Source of the DNA: Campylobacterota bacterium
GTDB taxonomy: Bacteria; Campylobacterota; Campylobacteria; Campylobacterales; Arcobacteraceae
Reading direction: 5' to 3'
DNA: 57,502 nucleotides
NCBI GenBank assembly: GCA_003643835.1
Contig: QMKX01000008.1
Coordinates: 1 to 57,502, forward strand
Part shown: positions 42,526 to 50,761 of the stretch, in pieces
How positions within the stretch are numbered: position 1 is the first letter of the stretch
How the letters are laid out: every line of letters begins with the position of its first letter
The notes under the pieces: generated by a model
What the model was told of the DNA's origin: nothing
Databases searched by the model: none
What the model saw: only the letters and a program-made list of their open reading frames with translations
Made by a program: the position numbers and the translations under genes

Positions 42526-44466
42526 CTATCCCCTTACTATTAAATTTAAATATACTACTACAAATACGATAAATGCTACTAAACCAAATGTCATCCACTT
42601 CAAAGCAGTAGATAAGTTTGCTGTTTGCATAATTCTGGAATTTTCTCCACCTTTGTATATAGTTGTGGCGATTGTATCAACTATAGCATCAATAATCTTA
42701 CTATCAATTACCTTGAAACAATATTTCGAAAGTTTTAGATATGGCTTATTTATAAGCTTGTCTATCAAGTGTGGCATATAATACTGATTTGCTAAAGTTT
42801 TAAAATAAAATCTATTTTGTAATTTATCGCTAAAGTATCCACCTTTTTTGATAAATACAAACACTGCAAAAGCGATACCACCCAAGGCTATGAATGATGT
42901 TATAGCTATAAGTATATTTACTGTTTCAGGTGAAACATGTATATTTAACTTTGGTAAGGTATTTGTCACAAGCTTTACATAACTATCTTTGAAAAACCCA
43001 GCTATCATAGCAAGTATTGCCAATGGTGCCATAGATGCTATGACAAAAGCATATGTCTCGTGTGGATGAACTTTCTCTTTGTCATAGTTCTCCTTGCCAA
43101 AAAATACATACATAATCAATCTAAAAGAATAAAAAGCAGTAAGTCCAGCAGTTATCCAAAGCACTGTCCACAATATATAACTATGTGTTCCAAAAGCTAC
43201 TTCAAGTATGAGGTCTTTTGAGAAAAAACCAGCAAACGGATATATACCTGACAATGCTACAGAGGCTATTATCATGATAATAGCAGTGCTTTTCATATGT
43301 TTATACAATCCACCCATCTTTTTGATATTTATCTCATCGTTTGTTGCATGCATAACATTACCAGCTCCTAAAAACAGCACTGATTTGAAAAATGCATGAG
43401 TAGCAAGATGAAATAAAGCTACCCAATATGCTCCTAAACCGCCAGCTACAAACATATATCCCAATTGTGATAAAGTTGAGTATGCTATGATTTTTTTCAT
43501 ATTTGTTGCTACTAAAGCCATAGTAGCCGCCCCAAATGCTACAAAAGCACCAAGAGACGCTATGAAGTATCCTACTTCTGGCACAACTGTAAATATTTCA
43601 TTTGCACGAACTATCAAATACACACCAGCAGTAACCATAGTAGCCGCATGTATAAGTGCCGATACAGGAGTAGGACCCTCCATAGCATTGGCAAGCCAAG
43701 TGTTGAAAGGAAATTGAGCTGATTTGCCCATGGCTCCTATAAATAAAGTACAAGCTATAAGAACAACAGTCATACTGTTTAGTTCTCCTATTTTATCAAA
43801 TACTATATCGTATTGCAAACTTCCTATATTCCAGTATATAAGAAATATACCTACAAGCATACCAAGGTCTGCTACTCTATTCATAATAAATGCTTCATTT
43901 GCAGCATAAGATGGCGATATAGATGAGTATGGCGATAAAGTAGAGTATGGTGAATTGTATATATCTTTCGTGGTTGGCTGGTCTTTTTTATGATACCAAA
44001 AACCAATAAGAAGCCAAGAACAAAGTCCTACTCCTTCCCAGCCTATAAATAAGCCTAAAAAGTTGTCTGACATAACCAACACCATCATAGAAAACACGAA
44101 AGCAGATAGATATGAGAAAAATCTATTGAAACTTCTATCGTGATCCATATATCCTATAGAATGTATATGAACCATAGTGGATACAATTGTTACAACTACC
44201 ATCATCACTACACTAACATGATCTACTACAAATCCATAAGGTATGTTGATATTGCCTATAACTATCCAATCCATAAGTTTGACATGTATTATGTCGCTTG
44301 TGACAAATATATAGTTAAGCAGTATCAAAGATGATATCATAGATACACCAAGAAGCATAGATGTAACAACGCCTGTGAAAACTTTTCTTTCGCTGTTGCC
44401 AAATAATCCAGCAAACAACGAACCTACAAGAGGGCTAAAAAGTGCTATGTATAGATATGTTTCCAT
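42526..44466 (-). CDS. nuoL: NADH-quinone oxidoreductase subunit L with a Ser-Pro-Tyr insertion
   Basis: Distal antiporter-like subunit carrying the long lateral helix. The 646-residue protein has GWEGVGLCSWLLIGFWY, FPFNTWLANAMEGPTPVSALIHAATMV-type core (split here over two motifs, FNTWLANAMEG and SALIHAATMV), and MKKIIAYSTLSQLG. An extra segment of about 26 residues (162-187) stands between GFWYHK and AANEAF, where most NuoL have 5-8 residues. It contains SPYSTL/SPYSSI/SPSY repeats. I start at the ATG at 44466; a TTG two codons upstream overlaps nuoK as TTGA. Confidence 0.94.
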   Translation of the reverse strand: METYLYIALFSPLVGSLFAGLFGNSERKVFTGVVTSMLLGVSMISSLILLNYIFVTSDIIHVKLMDWIVIGNINIPYGFVVDHVSVVMMVVVTIVSTMVHIHSIGYMDHDRSFNRFFSYLSAFVFSMMVLVMSDNFLGLFIGWEGVGLCSWLLIGFWYHKKDQPTTKDIYNSPYSTLSPYSSISPSYAANEAFIMNRVADLGMLVGIFLIYWNIGSLQYDIVFDKIGELNSMTVVLIACTLFIGAMGKSAQFPFNTWLANAMEGPTPVSALIHAATMVTAGVYLIVRANEIFTVVPEVGYFIASLGAFVAFGAATMALVATNMKKIIAYSTLSQLGYMFVAGGLGAYWVALFHLATHAFFKSVLFLGAGNVMHATNDEINIKKMGGLYKHMKSTAIIMIIASVALSGIYPFAGFFSKDLILEVAFGTHSYILWTVLWITAGLTAFYSFRLIMYVFFGKENYDKEKVHPHETYAFVIASMAPLAILAMIAGFFKDSYVKLVTNTLPKLNIHVSPETVNILIAITSFIALGGIAFAVFVFIKKGGYFSDKLQNRFYFKTLANQYYMPHLIDKLINKPYLKLSKYCFKVIDSKIIDAIVDTIATTIYKGGENSRIMQTANLSTALKWMTFGLVAFIVFVVVYLNLIVRG

Positions 44467-44468
44467 TT

Positions 44469-44774
44469 TCAACCTTTCATATTTTGTAAACTATCTAAGT
44501 TTATGGTATTGTATCTTTTGTACCAAAGTATCAAAAGTCCTAAACCAATTGCAACTTCACTTGCCGCTATTGCGACTATGAAAAATGCAAACATCTGTCC
44601 TGTAAGATCGCCGTGAAATTTTGATATGGCTGCTAAAGCAATATTTACAGCATTTAGCATAATTTCAGTTGCAAAAAATAGCATGATGAGATTTTTTCGT
44701 CTCAATACACCAACTAAACCAATGATAAATATAATCGTGCTTACTATCAAATAATCATTTAATATTAATGCCAT
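44469..44774 (-). CDS. nuoK: NADH-quinone oxidoreductase subunit K
   Basis: Small three-helix membrane subunit (101 residues). The conserved Glu residues lie in FFATEIMLNAVNIAL and IAASEVAIGLGLLI. Its ATG overlaps the nuoJ end by 10 bases, and nuoL follows at once. Confidence 0.96.
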   Translation of the reverse strand: MALILNDYLIVSTIIFIIGLVGVLRRKNLIMLFFATEIMLNAVNIALAAISKFHGDLTGQMFAFFIVAIAASEVAIGLGLLILWYKRYNTINLDSLQNMKG

Positions 44775-45349
44775 CGTTTGTCCTTTGTCTCTTCTATCAT
44801 ATGTTTGTAGGCATCTATCTCATCTTCTGGCATGGTTGTTATGCTTACATCCATCTTTTTGCCAGCGAGTATTATGCCACCTATCATAGCTACGAGCAAC
44901 ATCACAGCTGCCACTTCAAATGGTATAAGATATTTTGTAAATAGCACCAATCCAACATCTTGGATATTTCCATACTCTTTATGTATAGGATAATACGCAC
45001 TGATATTGTCTGCTATTATTGGTGCTGCAAATACAGCTACTATCACCAAAGCTATCAAACCAGACAATACAAATGTGATTTTAGGATTTATCACTGACTC
45101 TTTGACATCTTTGATACTATCAAAAAACATCATACCAAAAGCATACAAAGCCATAACAGCACCTGTATATACTACTATTTGCACTACTCCCAAAAAATCA
45201 GCGTCAAGCAAAAAGAAAAATGCCGATATAAATATCATGCCAGCTGCGAGAGAACTCAAAGAGTACAACACATTTTTGCTCATCACTGTTATCAAAAACA
45301 TAACAATAGTCAAAAAACTAAAGATATAAAAAGCTACCATCTCAAACAT
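44765..45349 (-). CDS. nuoJ: NADH-quinone oxidoreductase subunit J
   Basis: Five-helix membrane subunit (194 residues), whose third helix takes part in coupling quinone reduction to pumping. Visible features are DADFLGVVQIVVYTGAVMALYAFGMM and FEVAAVMLLVAMIGGIILA. AAAGGAG precedes the ATG, 9 bases after nuoI. Confidence 0.95.
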   Translation of the reverse strand: MFEMVAFYIFSFLTIVMFLITVMSKNVLYSLSSLAAGMIFISAFFFLLDADFLGVVQIVVYTGAVMALYAFGMMFFDSIKDVKESVINPKITFVLSGLIALVIVAVFAAPIIADNISAYYPIHKEYGNIQDVGLVLFTKYLIPFEVAAVMLLVAMIGGIILAGKKMDVSITTMPEDEIDAYKHMIEETKDKRWH

Positions 45350-45358
45350 AAATCTCCT

Positions 45359-45982
45359 TTAATACGATAATGGGGTTTTTTCGATTTTGTCATCGGCATC
45401 TGGTGATACCGCTCCAAAACCATCGTATTCTACTTGTGTGCTTAGTTTGTCAAGTGGTGTCAAGAGATCATCTTTTATCACAAAATGCTCTCGTTGTTCG
45501 CTGACATTTTCATATCTACCACCGTGAACTATAGCAAGTTCAGGACAAACTTCAGCACAATAACCACAAAATATACATCGGCCTAAGTTTATACTATATT
45601 CGCTTACTTCTTTTCTGTGGTTTTTGTCTATTTTTGTGTCCATCTTGATACAGTTTGCTATACAAATTTTCTCACACAATCCACACCCTATACATCTGTT
45701 TTCGCCACTTTCAAGAAGTCCCAGTATCTTATGCACTGCTCTATATCTGCTACTTACTGGTAGTTTCTCTTGTGGATATTTCAAAGTGTGCATCTGTCTT
45801 TTGAACAATGCTTTTAGCATAATACCAAATGTGATTTTTAGTCCGCCAAACAACTCTGTGCCAAAACCGCGCTTAACAACTTGTTTAAAATGCTGCATTG
45901 GTGTCGTAGGATAGTCATCTATAGCGATATGTATGTATTCGCTATTTCCTATGTTTCTATCGTTTGTTTTATCTATATTCAT
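45359..45982 (-). CDS. nuoI: NADH-quinone oxidoreductase subunit I
   Basis: Carries clusters N6a and N6b leading to the quinone site. The 207-residue protein has two 4Fe-4S motifs, CIGCGLCEKIC and CIFCGYCAEVCPE, preceded by the family region FKQVVKRGFGTELFGGLKIT. I start at the ATG at 45982 behind AGGAG; an upstream in-frame start would overlap nuoH heavily and add 39 residues not found in the family. Confidence 0.95.
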   Translation of the reverse strand: MNIDKTNDRNIGNSEYIHIAIDDYPTTPMQHFKQVVKRGFGTELFGGLKITFGIMLKALFKRQMHTLKYPQEKLPVSSRYRAVHKILGLLESGENRCIGCGLCEKICIANCIKMDTKIDKNHRKEVSEYSINLGRCIFCGYCAEVCPELAIVHGGRYENVSEQREHFVIKDDLLTPLDKLSTQVEYDGFGAVSPDADDKIEKTPLSY

Positions 45983-45990
45983 AATATCTC

Positions 45991-46983
45991 CTATATCAAC
46001 ATCATCACAAAACCGGTGATGAGTATATTCACGATAGCCAATGGCATCAACACTTTCCAACAAAACCACATAAGCTGATCTGGTCTTATGTGTGGCCAAG
46101 ATGCCCTAGTCCAAAGGAACAAAAATATCAAAAAACCAACTTTTAGTAGTATGGCAACCCAACCGGGTATAAAAGCCCAGTCGTTGTATCCACCTAAAAA
46201 TATCAAAGCAGTTAAAAATGATACAGTAAACAAATTTGCATACTCGCCTATAAAAAACATACCCCATCGCATACCGCTATACTCTGTAGCATAACCCGAT
46301 ATCACCTCTGCTTCGTGTTCAAGCAAATCAAATGGTGTTCTATTTGTTTCAGCATAAGCAGCTATCAAAAACAGAAAAAATGCCACAGGTTGTGTCCATA
46401 TAAGCCAACTAAAAAATCCTCCGCTTTGATAGTCGTTTATATCTATAAGCGATAAACTACCTACAAGCATGATAGGAGCCAATATAGACAATCCAGTGAC
46501 AACTTCATAAGACAACAATTGTATAGCTGTTCTGGCGCCTCCCAGCAGTCCCCATTTGTTTGCTTGTGCCATACCACCAAGTAAAGGACCATAAAGTCCA
46601 GTAGCCATAGCACCCAATACAAAAAGTAATCCTACATTGATATCTGCTATGATTGGGCGAACAGTATAACCCATAACTTCAAATTGTGGAAAAAATGGCA
46701 CTGCCGTCATAGCTATAAATGCTGTTGCCGCAGTGATAACTGGTGCTATCATAAATATAGGTCGCACTGCGTTTGCTGGCACAAAATCCTCTTTGGTAAA
46801 TAGTTTGATACCGTCTGCAAGTATTTGTATGACACCAAATGGACCCACATGTGTAGGACCCAATCGTCTTTGCATAAATGCCAGAATTTTTCTTTCAATA
46901 TATGTCGTAAATCCAGCAAGTGCAGAAAACACAAGTAGCACTACCATCACTTTTGCGACTGTTTCTATCATATAACTATCCAT
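45991..46983 (-). CDS. nuoH: NADH-quinone oxidoreductase subunit H
   Basis: Membrane subunit forming much of the quinone-binding chamber. The 330-residue protein has ERKILAFMQRRLGPTHVGPFG, QILADGIKLFTKED, AETNRTPFDLLEHEAEVISGY and RASWPHIRPDQLM, all typical. It lies 3 bases after nuoG. Confidence 0.96.
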   Translation of the reverse strand: MDSYMIETVAKVMVVLLVFSALAGFTTYIERKILAFMQRRLGPTHVGPFGVIQILADGIKLFTKEDFVPANAVRPIFMIAPVITAATAFIAMTAVPFFPQFEVMGYTVRPIIADINVGLLFVLGAMATGLYGPLLGGMAQANKWGLLGGARTAIQLLSYEVVTGLSILAPIMLVGSLSLIDINDYQSGGFFSWLIWTQPVAFFLFLIAAYAETNRTPFDLLEHEAEVISGYATEYSGMRWGMFFIGEYANLFTVSFLTALIFLGGYNDWAFIPGWVAILLKVGFLIFLFLWTRASWPHIRPDQLMWFCWKVLMPLAIVNILITGFVMMLI

Positions 46984-46986
46984 ATT

Positions 46987-49380
46987 TTATACCTTTTTTA
47001 TCTCAAATTTACTATATCTACAATTATCAAATAGCAGTTTGTTTGTAGAATTTTTTGTAAATGTTGAGATATAACCAATATCGCCAGATATTTGATTGTC
47101 TTCATATATATTTACTACTACACTTACTCCATTTGCTTTTATCTCGACTTTATCTTTGTTTTTCAAAGCAAATTTCTCAAGATACTCTTTTGAGACGAAA
47201 AAACCACTTTTGTTGTGCAATTTCTTTGATTTTGACGAAAATTCATTGAACTGGTCTATAGGGTTTGCCATATACAAAACAGTTCCATTTGTATCATCTT
47301 GTGATATATCTTCTACTTCGTGTTTGGTATTTATTTTAAAAGAGTTTATCTCATAACCTCTATAACACGCTTGGTCATTGCCATAAAAATTGCTAAGTTT
47401 ATCGAATTTTATATTTTGAAACCCTTTTTTCTTTGGTAGTTGTTTTGTATAGTTTATCGTCAAACTTTCACTTAAGCCAAGATTATTTACTATGTCATTT
47501 AAAGTCCAGCCACCATATGATAAACCAGCATTTGTAGGCACAACCTTTTTGTCTATATTGGTAAATGTGCCCTCTTGTTGAAGCAAGGTCGGCATATCTA
47601 TGTCACCATCACCCAAAGCAGACAACTCAAAAGCGGCTTTTTCGTTGTATCCTACTATATTGTCTCCTGCTTTTTCATCCAAATCACATATCAAGCTAAC
47701 TCCCAAACTATTTGTCTGTGGTGGTATTATCACCACATCAAAATCAGTCCACCGCTCAATAGCACCACAAAGTTTTGCTATATTTTTGGATTGTTTGTTG
47801 TATATACAATCTTCACCCACTATTAGACTATATCGCTCTTTTTTGGCTCTCATACTCTCTATAGTTTCAAGCAAACTATCATCTGCGCCTATTATATCAA
47901 GTAGTTTTGTAGTAGATATCTCTATATTGTTATTGTGTTGTGTTTGGTCATCTTTGGCAGTATCATTTGACATAATTTTTTTAGTTGTTTTAAAACTATC
48001 AATATATTTTGTGATATCTTTTGGAAGATTTTCTGCAAATACACTAAGTATTAGATACAATACTGCTTCTTCGCTATTTAGTTTTGTGGCAATTGTTTCT
48101 ATATTTTTGCCCTTTTTACCAAACTGGTCTACTACATTGTCTATTATCGGATGAAAATACACACCAGCGCCTTTGTTTATAGTTATGGAGTTATTGAAAC
48201 CATATCTCACTACTGGCGAATCGTTTTTTAGCATAGAGCCTACTGACACCACAAAATCACTTTTGTGTATGCCTTCGAGCGAGCCTTTATACAAACTTTC
48301 GCCAGATACACTACTAAAATCTTTTAAAAAGTTTTGATACCTAAAAGCATCGTCATTTATAAGTTTTATTTTGTGTGCGGCTTTAAGTTTTTGTAGTATG
48401 AGTGCCTCTTCATTTGTGATATATGAGTTAAACTTGATTGTATCAGCATTTTTGATAGCTTTTATAGCTTTGTCTAACTTTTTCTTCTCTTTTTTAGAGA
48501 CATCATTGGCATAATCAAACCCAAACCTTGTGGCACCTGTGAGTGATATATAGTGCGAGTCGTTTGTGACTCTGTATATCTCTTGTGTGTTGCTATTTGT
48601 TATATTTTTGCCTTTTGTTTCATAATAAATTAGACCACAATCACTACTAAATGGATTTGATGCTGGCACTTTGGTCAGTTCCCAAGCATTTGATTTGTAT
48701 TGAAAATCAGCACTCGCCATAGCTCCTACAGGGCACACGGCTATACACTCACCACAATTAGTGCATTTGTCTGCCTCAAATCCTATGAGCGATTTGTTTA
48801 GTTTGTTCCACATGGCATATGCATCTTTTGGCATCGTTTCTTTAAATGTTTTGTCAAGTGGGTCTGTGTCTCTTTTTATAGTAGCAAGTGCATTTGAGCC
48901 TATCATATCTTTGCACACAGTTACGCACTTTTCACACACTATACACAACCCTGGGTCATAGTTCATCACTCCCCAATTGTTTGTAGGTCTGTCTGTATCT
49001 TTTATAGCGAAAGATTGCTTATCTACACCCATAAGCATAGTATAATCTTGCAACTCACACTCGCCACTTTGGTCGCATACCCCGCACTGCAACGGGTGAT
49101 TTATATCGTATACCTCCATGATTGCTCGTCTTTCATCGACTATATTTGCTGTATTTGTAGATATAACCATACCATCTTTGACTTTAGTATTACACGAATA
49201 CACTTGTTTGTCGTCAGCTTGGACCAAACAAATTCTACAAGCAAGTGTAGGACTACACCTCGTAAGATAACACAAAGCTGGAACAAAAATATTGTTTGCT
49301 CTAGCTACATTTAATATAAATTCGCCCTCTTTTGTCTGACATATTTTGCCATCTATTATGACGCTAATTGTATCGTTCAT
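46987..49380 (-). CDS. nuoG: NADH-quinone oxidoreductase subunit G
   Basis: Large Fe-S subunit of the complex I arm. The 797-residue protein has an N-terminal 2Fe-2S domain (CYLTRCSPTLACRICLV) and the His/Cys region CGVCDQSGECELQDY. Two ferredoxin motifs follow, CIVCEKCVTVC and CTNCGECIAVCPVG. The large C-terminal molybdopterin-oxidoreductase-like domain has weak conservation, as in Campylobacterota. It is the first nuo gene here. nuoA-F are not next to it, so the complex must be encoded in two places or lacks some subunits. Campylobacterota complex I is known to use electron donors other than NADH, so the name follows family usage. Confidence 0.93.
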   Translation of the reverse strand: MNDTISVIIDGKICQTKEGEFILNVARANNIFVPALCYLTRCSPTLACRICLVQADDKQVYSCNTKVKDGMVISTNTANIVDERRAIMEVYDINHPLQCGVCDQSGECELQDYTMLMGVDKQSFAIKDTDRPTNNWGVMNYDPGLCIVCEKCVTVCKDMIGSNALATIKRDTDPLDKTFKETMPKDAYAMWNKLNKSLIGFEADKCTNCGECIAVCPVGAMASADFQYKSNAWELTKVPASNPFSSDCGLIYYETKGKNITNSNTQEIYRVTNDSHYISLTGATRFGFDYANDVSKKEKKKLDKAIKAIKNADTIKFNSYITNEEALILQKLKAAHKIKLINDDAFRYQNFLKDFSSVSGESLYKGSLEGIHKSDFVVSVGSMLKNDSPVVRYGFNNSITINKGAGVYFHPIIDNVVDQFGKKGKNIETIATKLNSEEAVLYLILSVFAENLPKDITKYIDSFKTTKKIMSNDTAKDDQTQHNNNIEISTTKLLDIIGADDSLLETIESMRAKKERYSLIVGEDCIYNKQSKNIAKLCGAIERWTDFDVVIIPPQTNSLGVSLICDLDEKAGDNIVGYNEKAAFELSALGDGDIDMPTLLQQEGTFTNIDKKVVPTNAGLSYGGWTLNDIVNNLGLSESLTINYTKQLPKKKGFQNIKFDKLSNFYGNDQACYRGYEINSFKINTKHEVEDISQDDTNGTVLYMANPIDQFNEFSSKSKKLHNKSGFFVSKEYLEKFALKNKDKVEIKANGVSVVVNIYEDNQISGDIGYISTFTKNSTNKLLFDNCRYSKFEIKKV

Positions 49381-49487
49381 GTATATTCCTCAAAGATTTA
49401 CCAAAATTATCTATCGGGTATTTTGACTATAATATCACAATAATCTTAATTTTGCTATAAATTGATTTTATTTATAAAAAATTGACA

Positions 49488-49739
49488 CTATCTTTGTCTT
49501 AGTGCTTCATCTTTATATCTTGCCATAGGTGAGAGTATATACTCTATCAACCTTCTTTTACCTATTTTTATATCAACTGTGCATATCATACCCGGTATCA
49601 GTTTTACTTCTTTATCGTCTATTTTCATTTTGTCTTTTGTGAGTTCTATGATTGTATCACCAGACTGGACAACATTGCTTGTGGTTTTGTTTTTGTTTGA
49701 TTTGTATTTTCTAAATCTTTGTTTTTCATTTTTTTTATC
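49488..49739 (-). pseudogene. C-terminal remnant of a HlyD-type membrane fusion protein
   Basis: An open frame of 83 codons without a start codon ends in KLIPGMICTVDIKIGKRR, then LIEYILSPMARYKDEALRQR. This is the diagnostic end of HlyD-family type I secretion adaptors (PGM...G.RR.IEY.LSP...ALR.). Just before it NVVQSGDTI resembles the earlier VVxPGDxL motif, which in whole proteins is about 90 residues away, suggesting an internal deletion as well. Only the C-terminal fifth of the family length is present. The stop codon of the Rpn-type gene lies 3 bases from the open frame's beginning, so insertion or rearrangement probably destroyed the secretion gene. Confidence 0.75.
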
Positions 49740-50622
49740 TTATTTTTTTTATCTGTTCTACAGACAAGCCAGTTATAGTTGATATTGTTTTATCATCCAA
49801 TCCTTGAGATATAGAGTTTTTAGCTATATTCAACTTCTCTTTCTCAATTCCTTTCTCAATTCCTTTTTTTTCTCCTTTTTTTTCTCCTTTTTTTTCTCCT
49901 TTTTTCTTAGCTTTTCTTATAGCAGTTTGTCTAGCATTTATCTCATCAAACTCTTTTAGAGATATATACTCGTATACCTCTATCTCTTTTTTAGTCCAAC
50001 TGTTTTGATTGGCTATACTAAAAGCATATTCAAACTCTTTTATATTTTTGTATTGAGCTGGGATTAGATCAAGGATAGAAGCATTGTTTATGAAATATAT
50101 CCACCTGTCTAATATTGAGTTTAGTTGTGTTAGGTCTTTATCAAACTTCTTAAGTTCAATAAAACAAAACTCAAAGTCTTTTATGTCTTGGGTGTTGGTT
50201 TCTTGGTTTATGATAAGATGTCTTGATATGAAGCTTTTGTTTTCAAACATATTAAAATTTAATATGCCTATAAAATACACTTTGTTAAGTTTAGTATAGT
50301 CTTGTTTTATATCTAATTGTTCAACATAAGCTTTAGATGTATAATACAAACTTCTTTTGTCAAACTCGCCCAAATCTTTCTTTTGCATCTCTACTATGAA
50401 CTTATCACCATTTTGGTTTATAGCTTTTATATCAAGTATAGTCTCTTTGAGTCCTGGTATTTTAGGCACTTGATATGGGTTGGCTAATGATACATCCACT
50501 ATAGTTTTATCATCTTTGAAATCCAACACAGAGTTCAAAAAAGATATAAGTATCTCTTTTTTATTTTCATCGCCAAATATCTTTTTGAAAGCTAAATCAT
50601 TTTTAGGGTCTACAAATCTCAT
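49735..50622 (-). CDS. Rpn family recombination-promoting nuclease / PD-(D/E)XK transposase-like protein
   Basis: A 295-residue member of the PD-(D/E)XK family annotated as Rpn or putative transposase. The N-terminus RFVDPKNDLAFKKIFGDE is the family signature. The nuclease core is visible as ILDIKAINQNGDKFIVEMQ (Asp and E-x-Q). Near the C-terminus a tandem KKGE repeat, then IEKG repeats, form a charged linker before a final helix-turn-helix-like part (GLDDKTISTITGLSVEQIKKI). Rpn proteins stimulate recombination and act in phage defence in some species. It stands where nuoA-F might be expected and beside a HlyD remnant. Confidence 0.88.
   Translation of the reverse strand: MRFVDPKNDLAFKKIFGDENKKEILISFLNSVLDFKDDKTIVDVSLANPYQVPKIPGLKETILDIKAINQNGDKFIVEMQKKDLGEFDKRSLYYTSKAYVEQLDIKQDYTKLNKVYFIGILNFNMFENKSFISRHLIINQETNTQDIKDFEFCFIELKKFDKDLTQLNSILDRWIYFINNASILDLIPAQYKNIKEFEYAFSIANQNSWTKKEIEVYEYISLKEFDEINARQTAIRKAKKKGEKKGEKKGEKKGIEKGIEKEKLNIAKNSISQGLDDKTISTITGLSVEQIKKIR
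49862..49910 (-). repeat. 12-bp tandem repeat within the Rpn-type gene
   Basis: About four copies of a 12-base unit (TTTTTTTCTCCT on the plus strand) code for the KKGE repeats. Because 12 is a multiple of three, copy-number change would lengthen or shorten the linker without a frameshift. Confidence 0.7.
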
Positions 50623-50761
50623 GCCTAATCCTTTTTGAGTTATTGTATCTAAAGTTTATTAAACTATTTTTATTATAAATATTAAGGCAAAACTTCTATG
50701 CTACTAATCGATGATAAGGTTGGTTATGTGCTACTTTGCCTATAGCAGTTTATTGAACACT

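Noticed and set aside
45983-46099. 39-residue upstream extension of NuoI
   Set aside because: It would overlap nuoH by over 100 bases, and the ATG at 45982 has an AGGAG site and normal family length.
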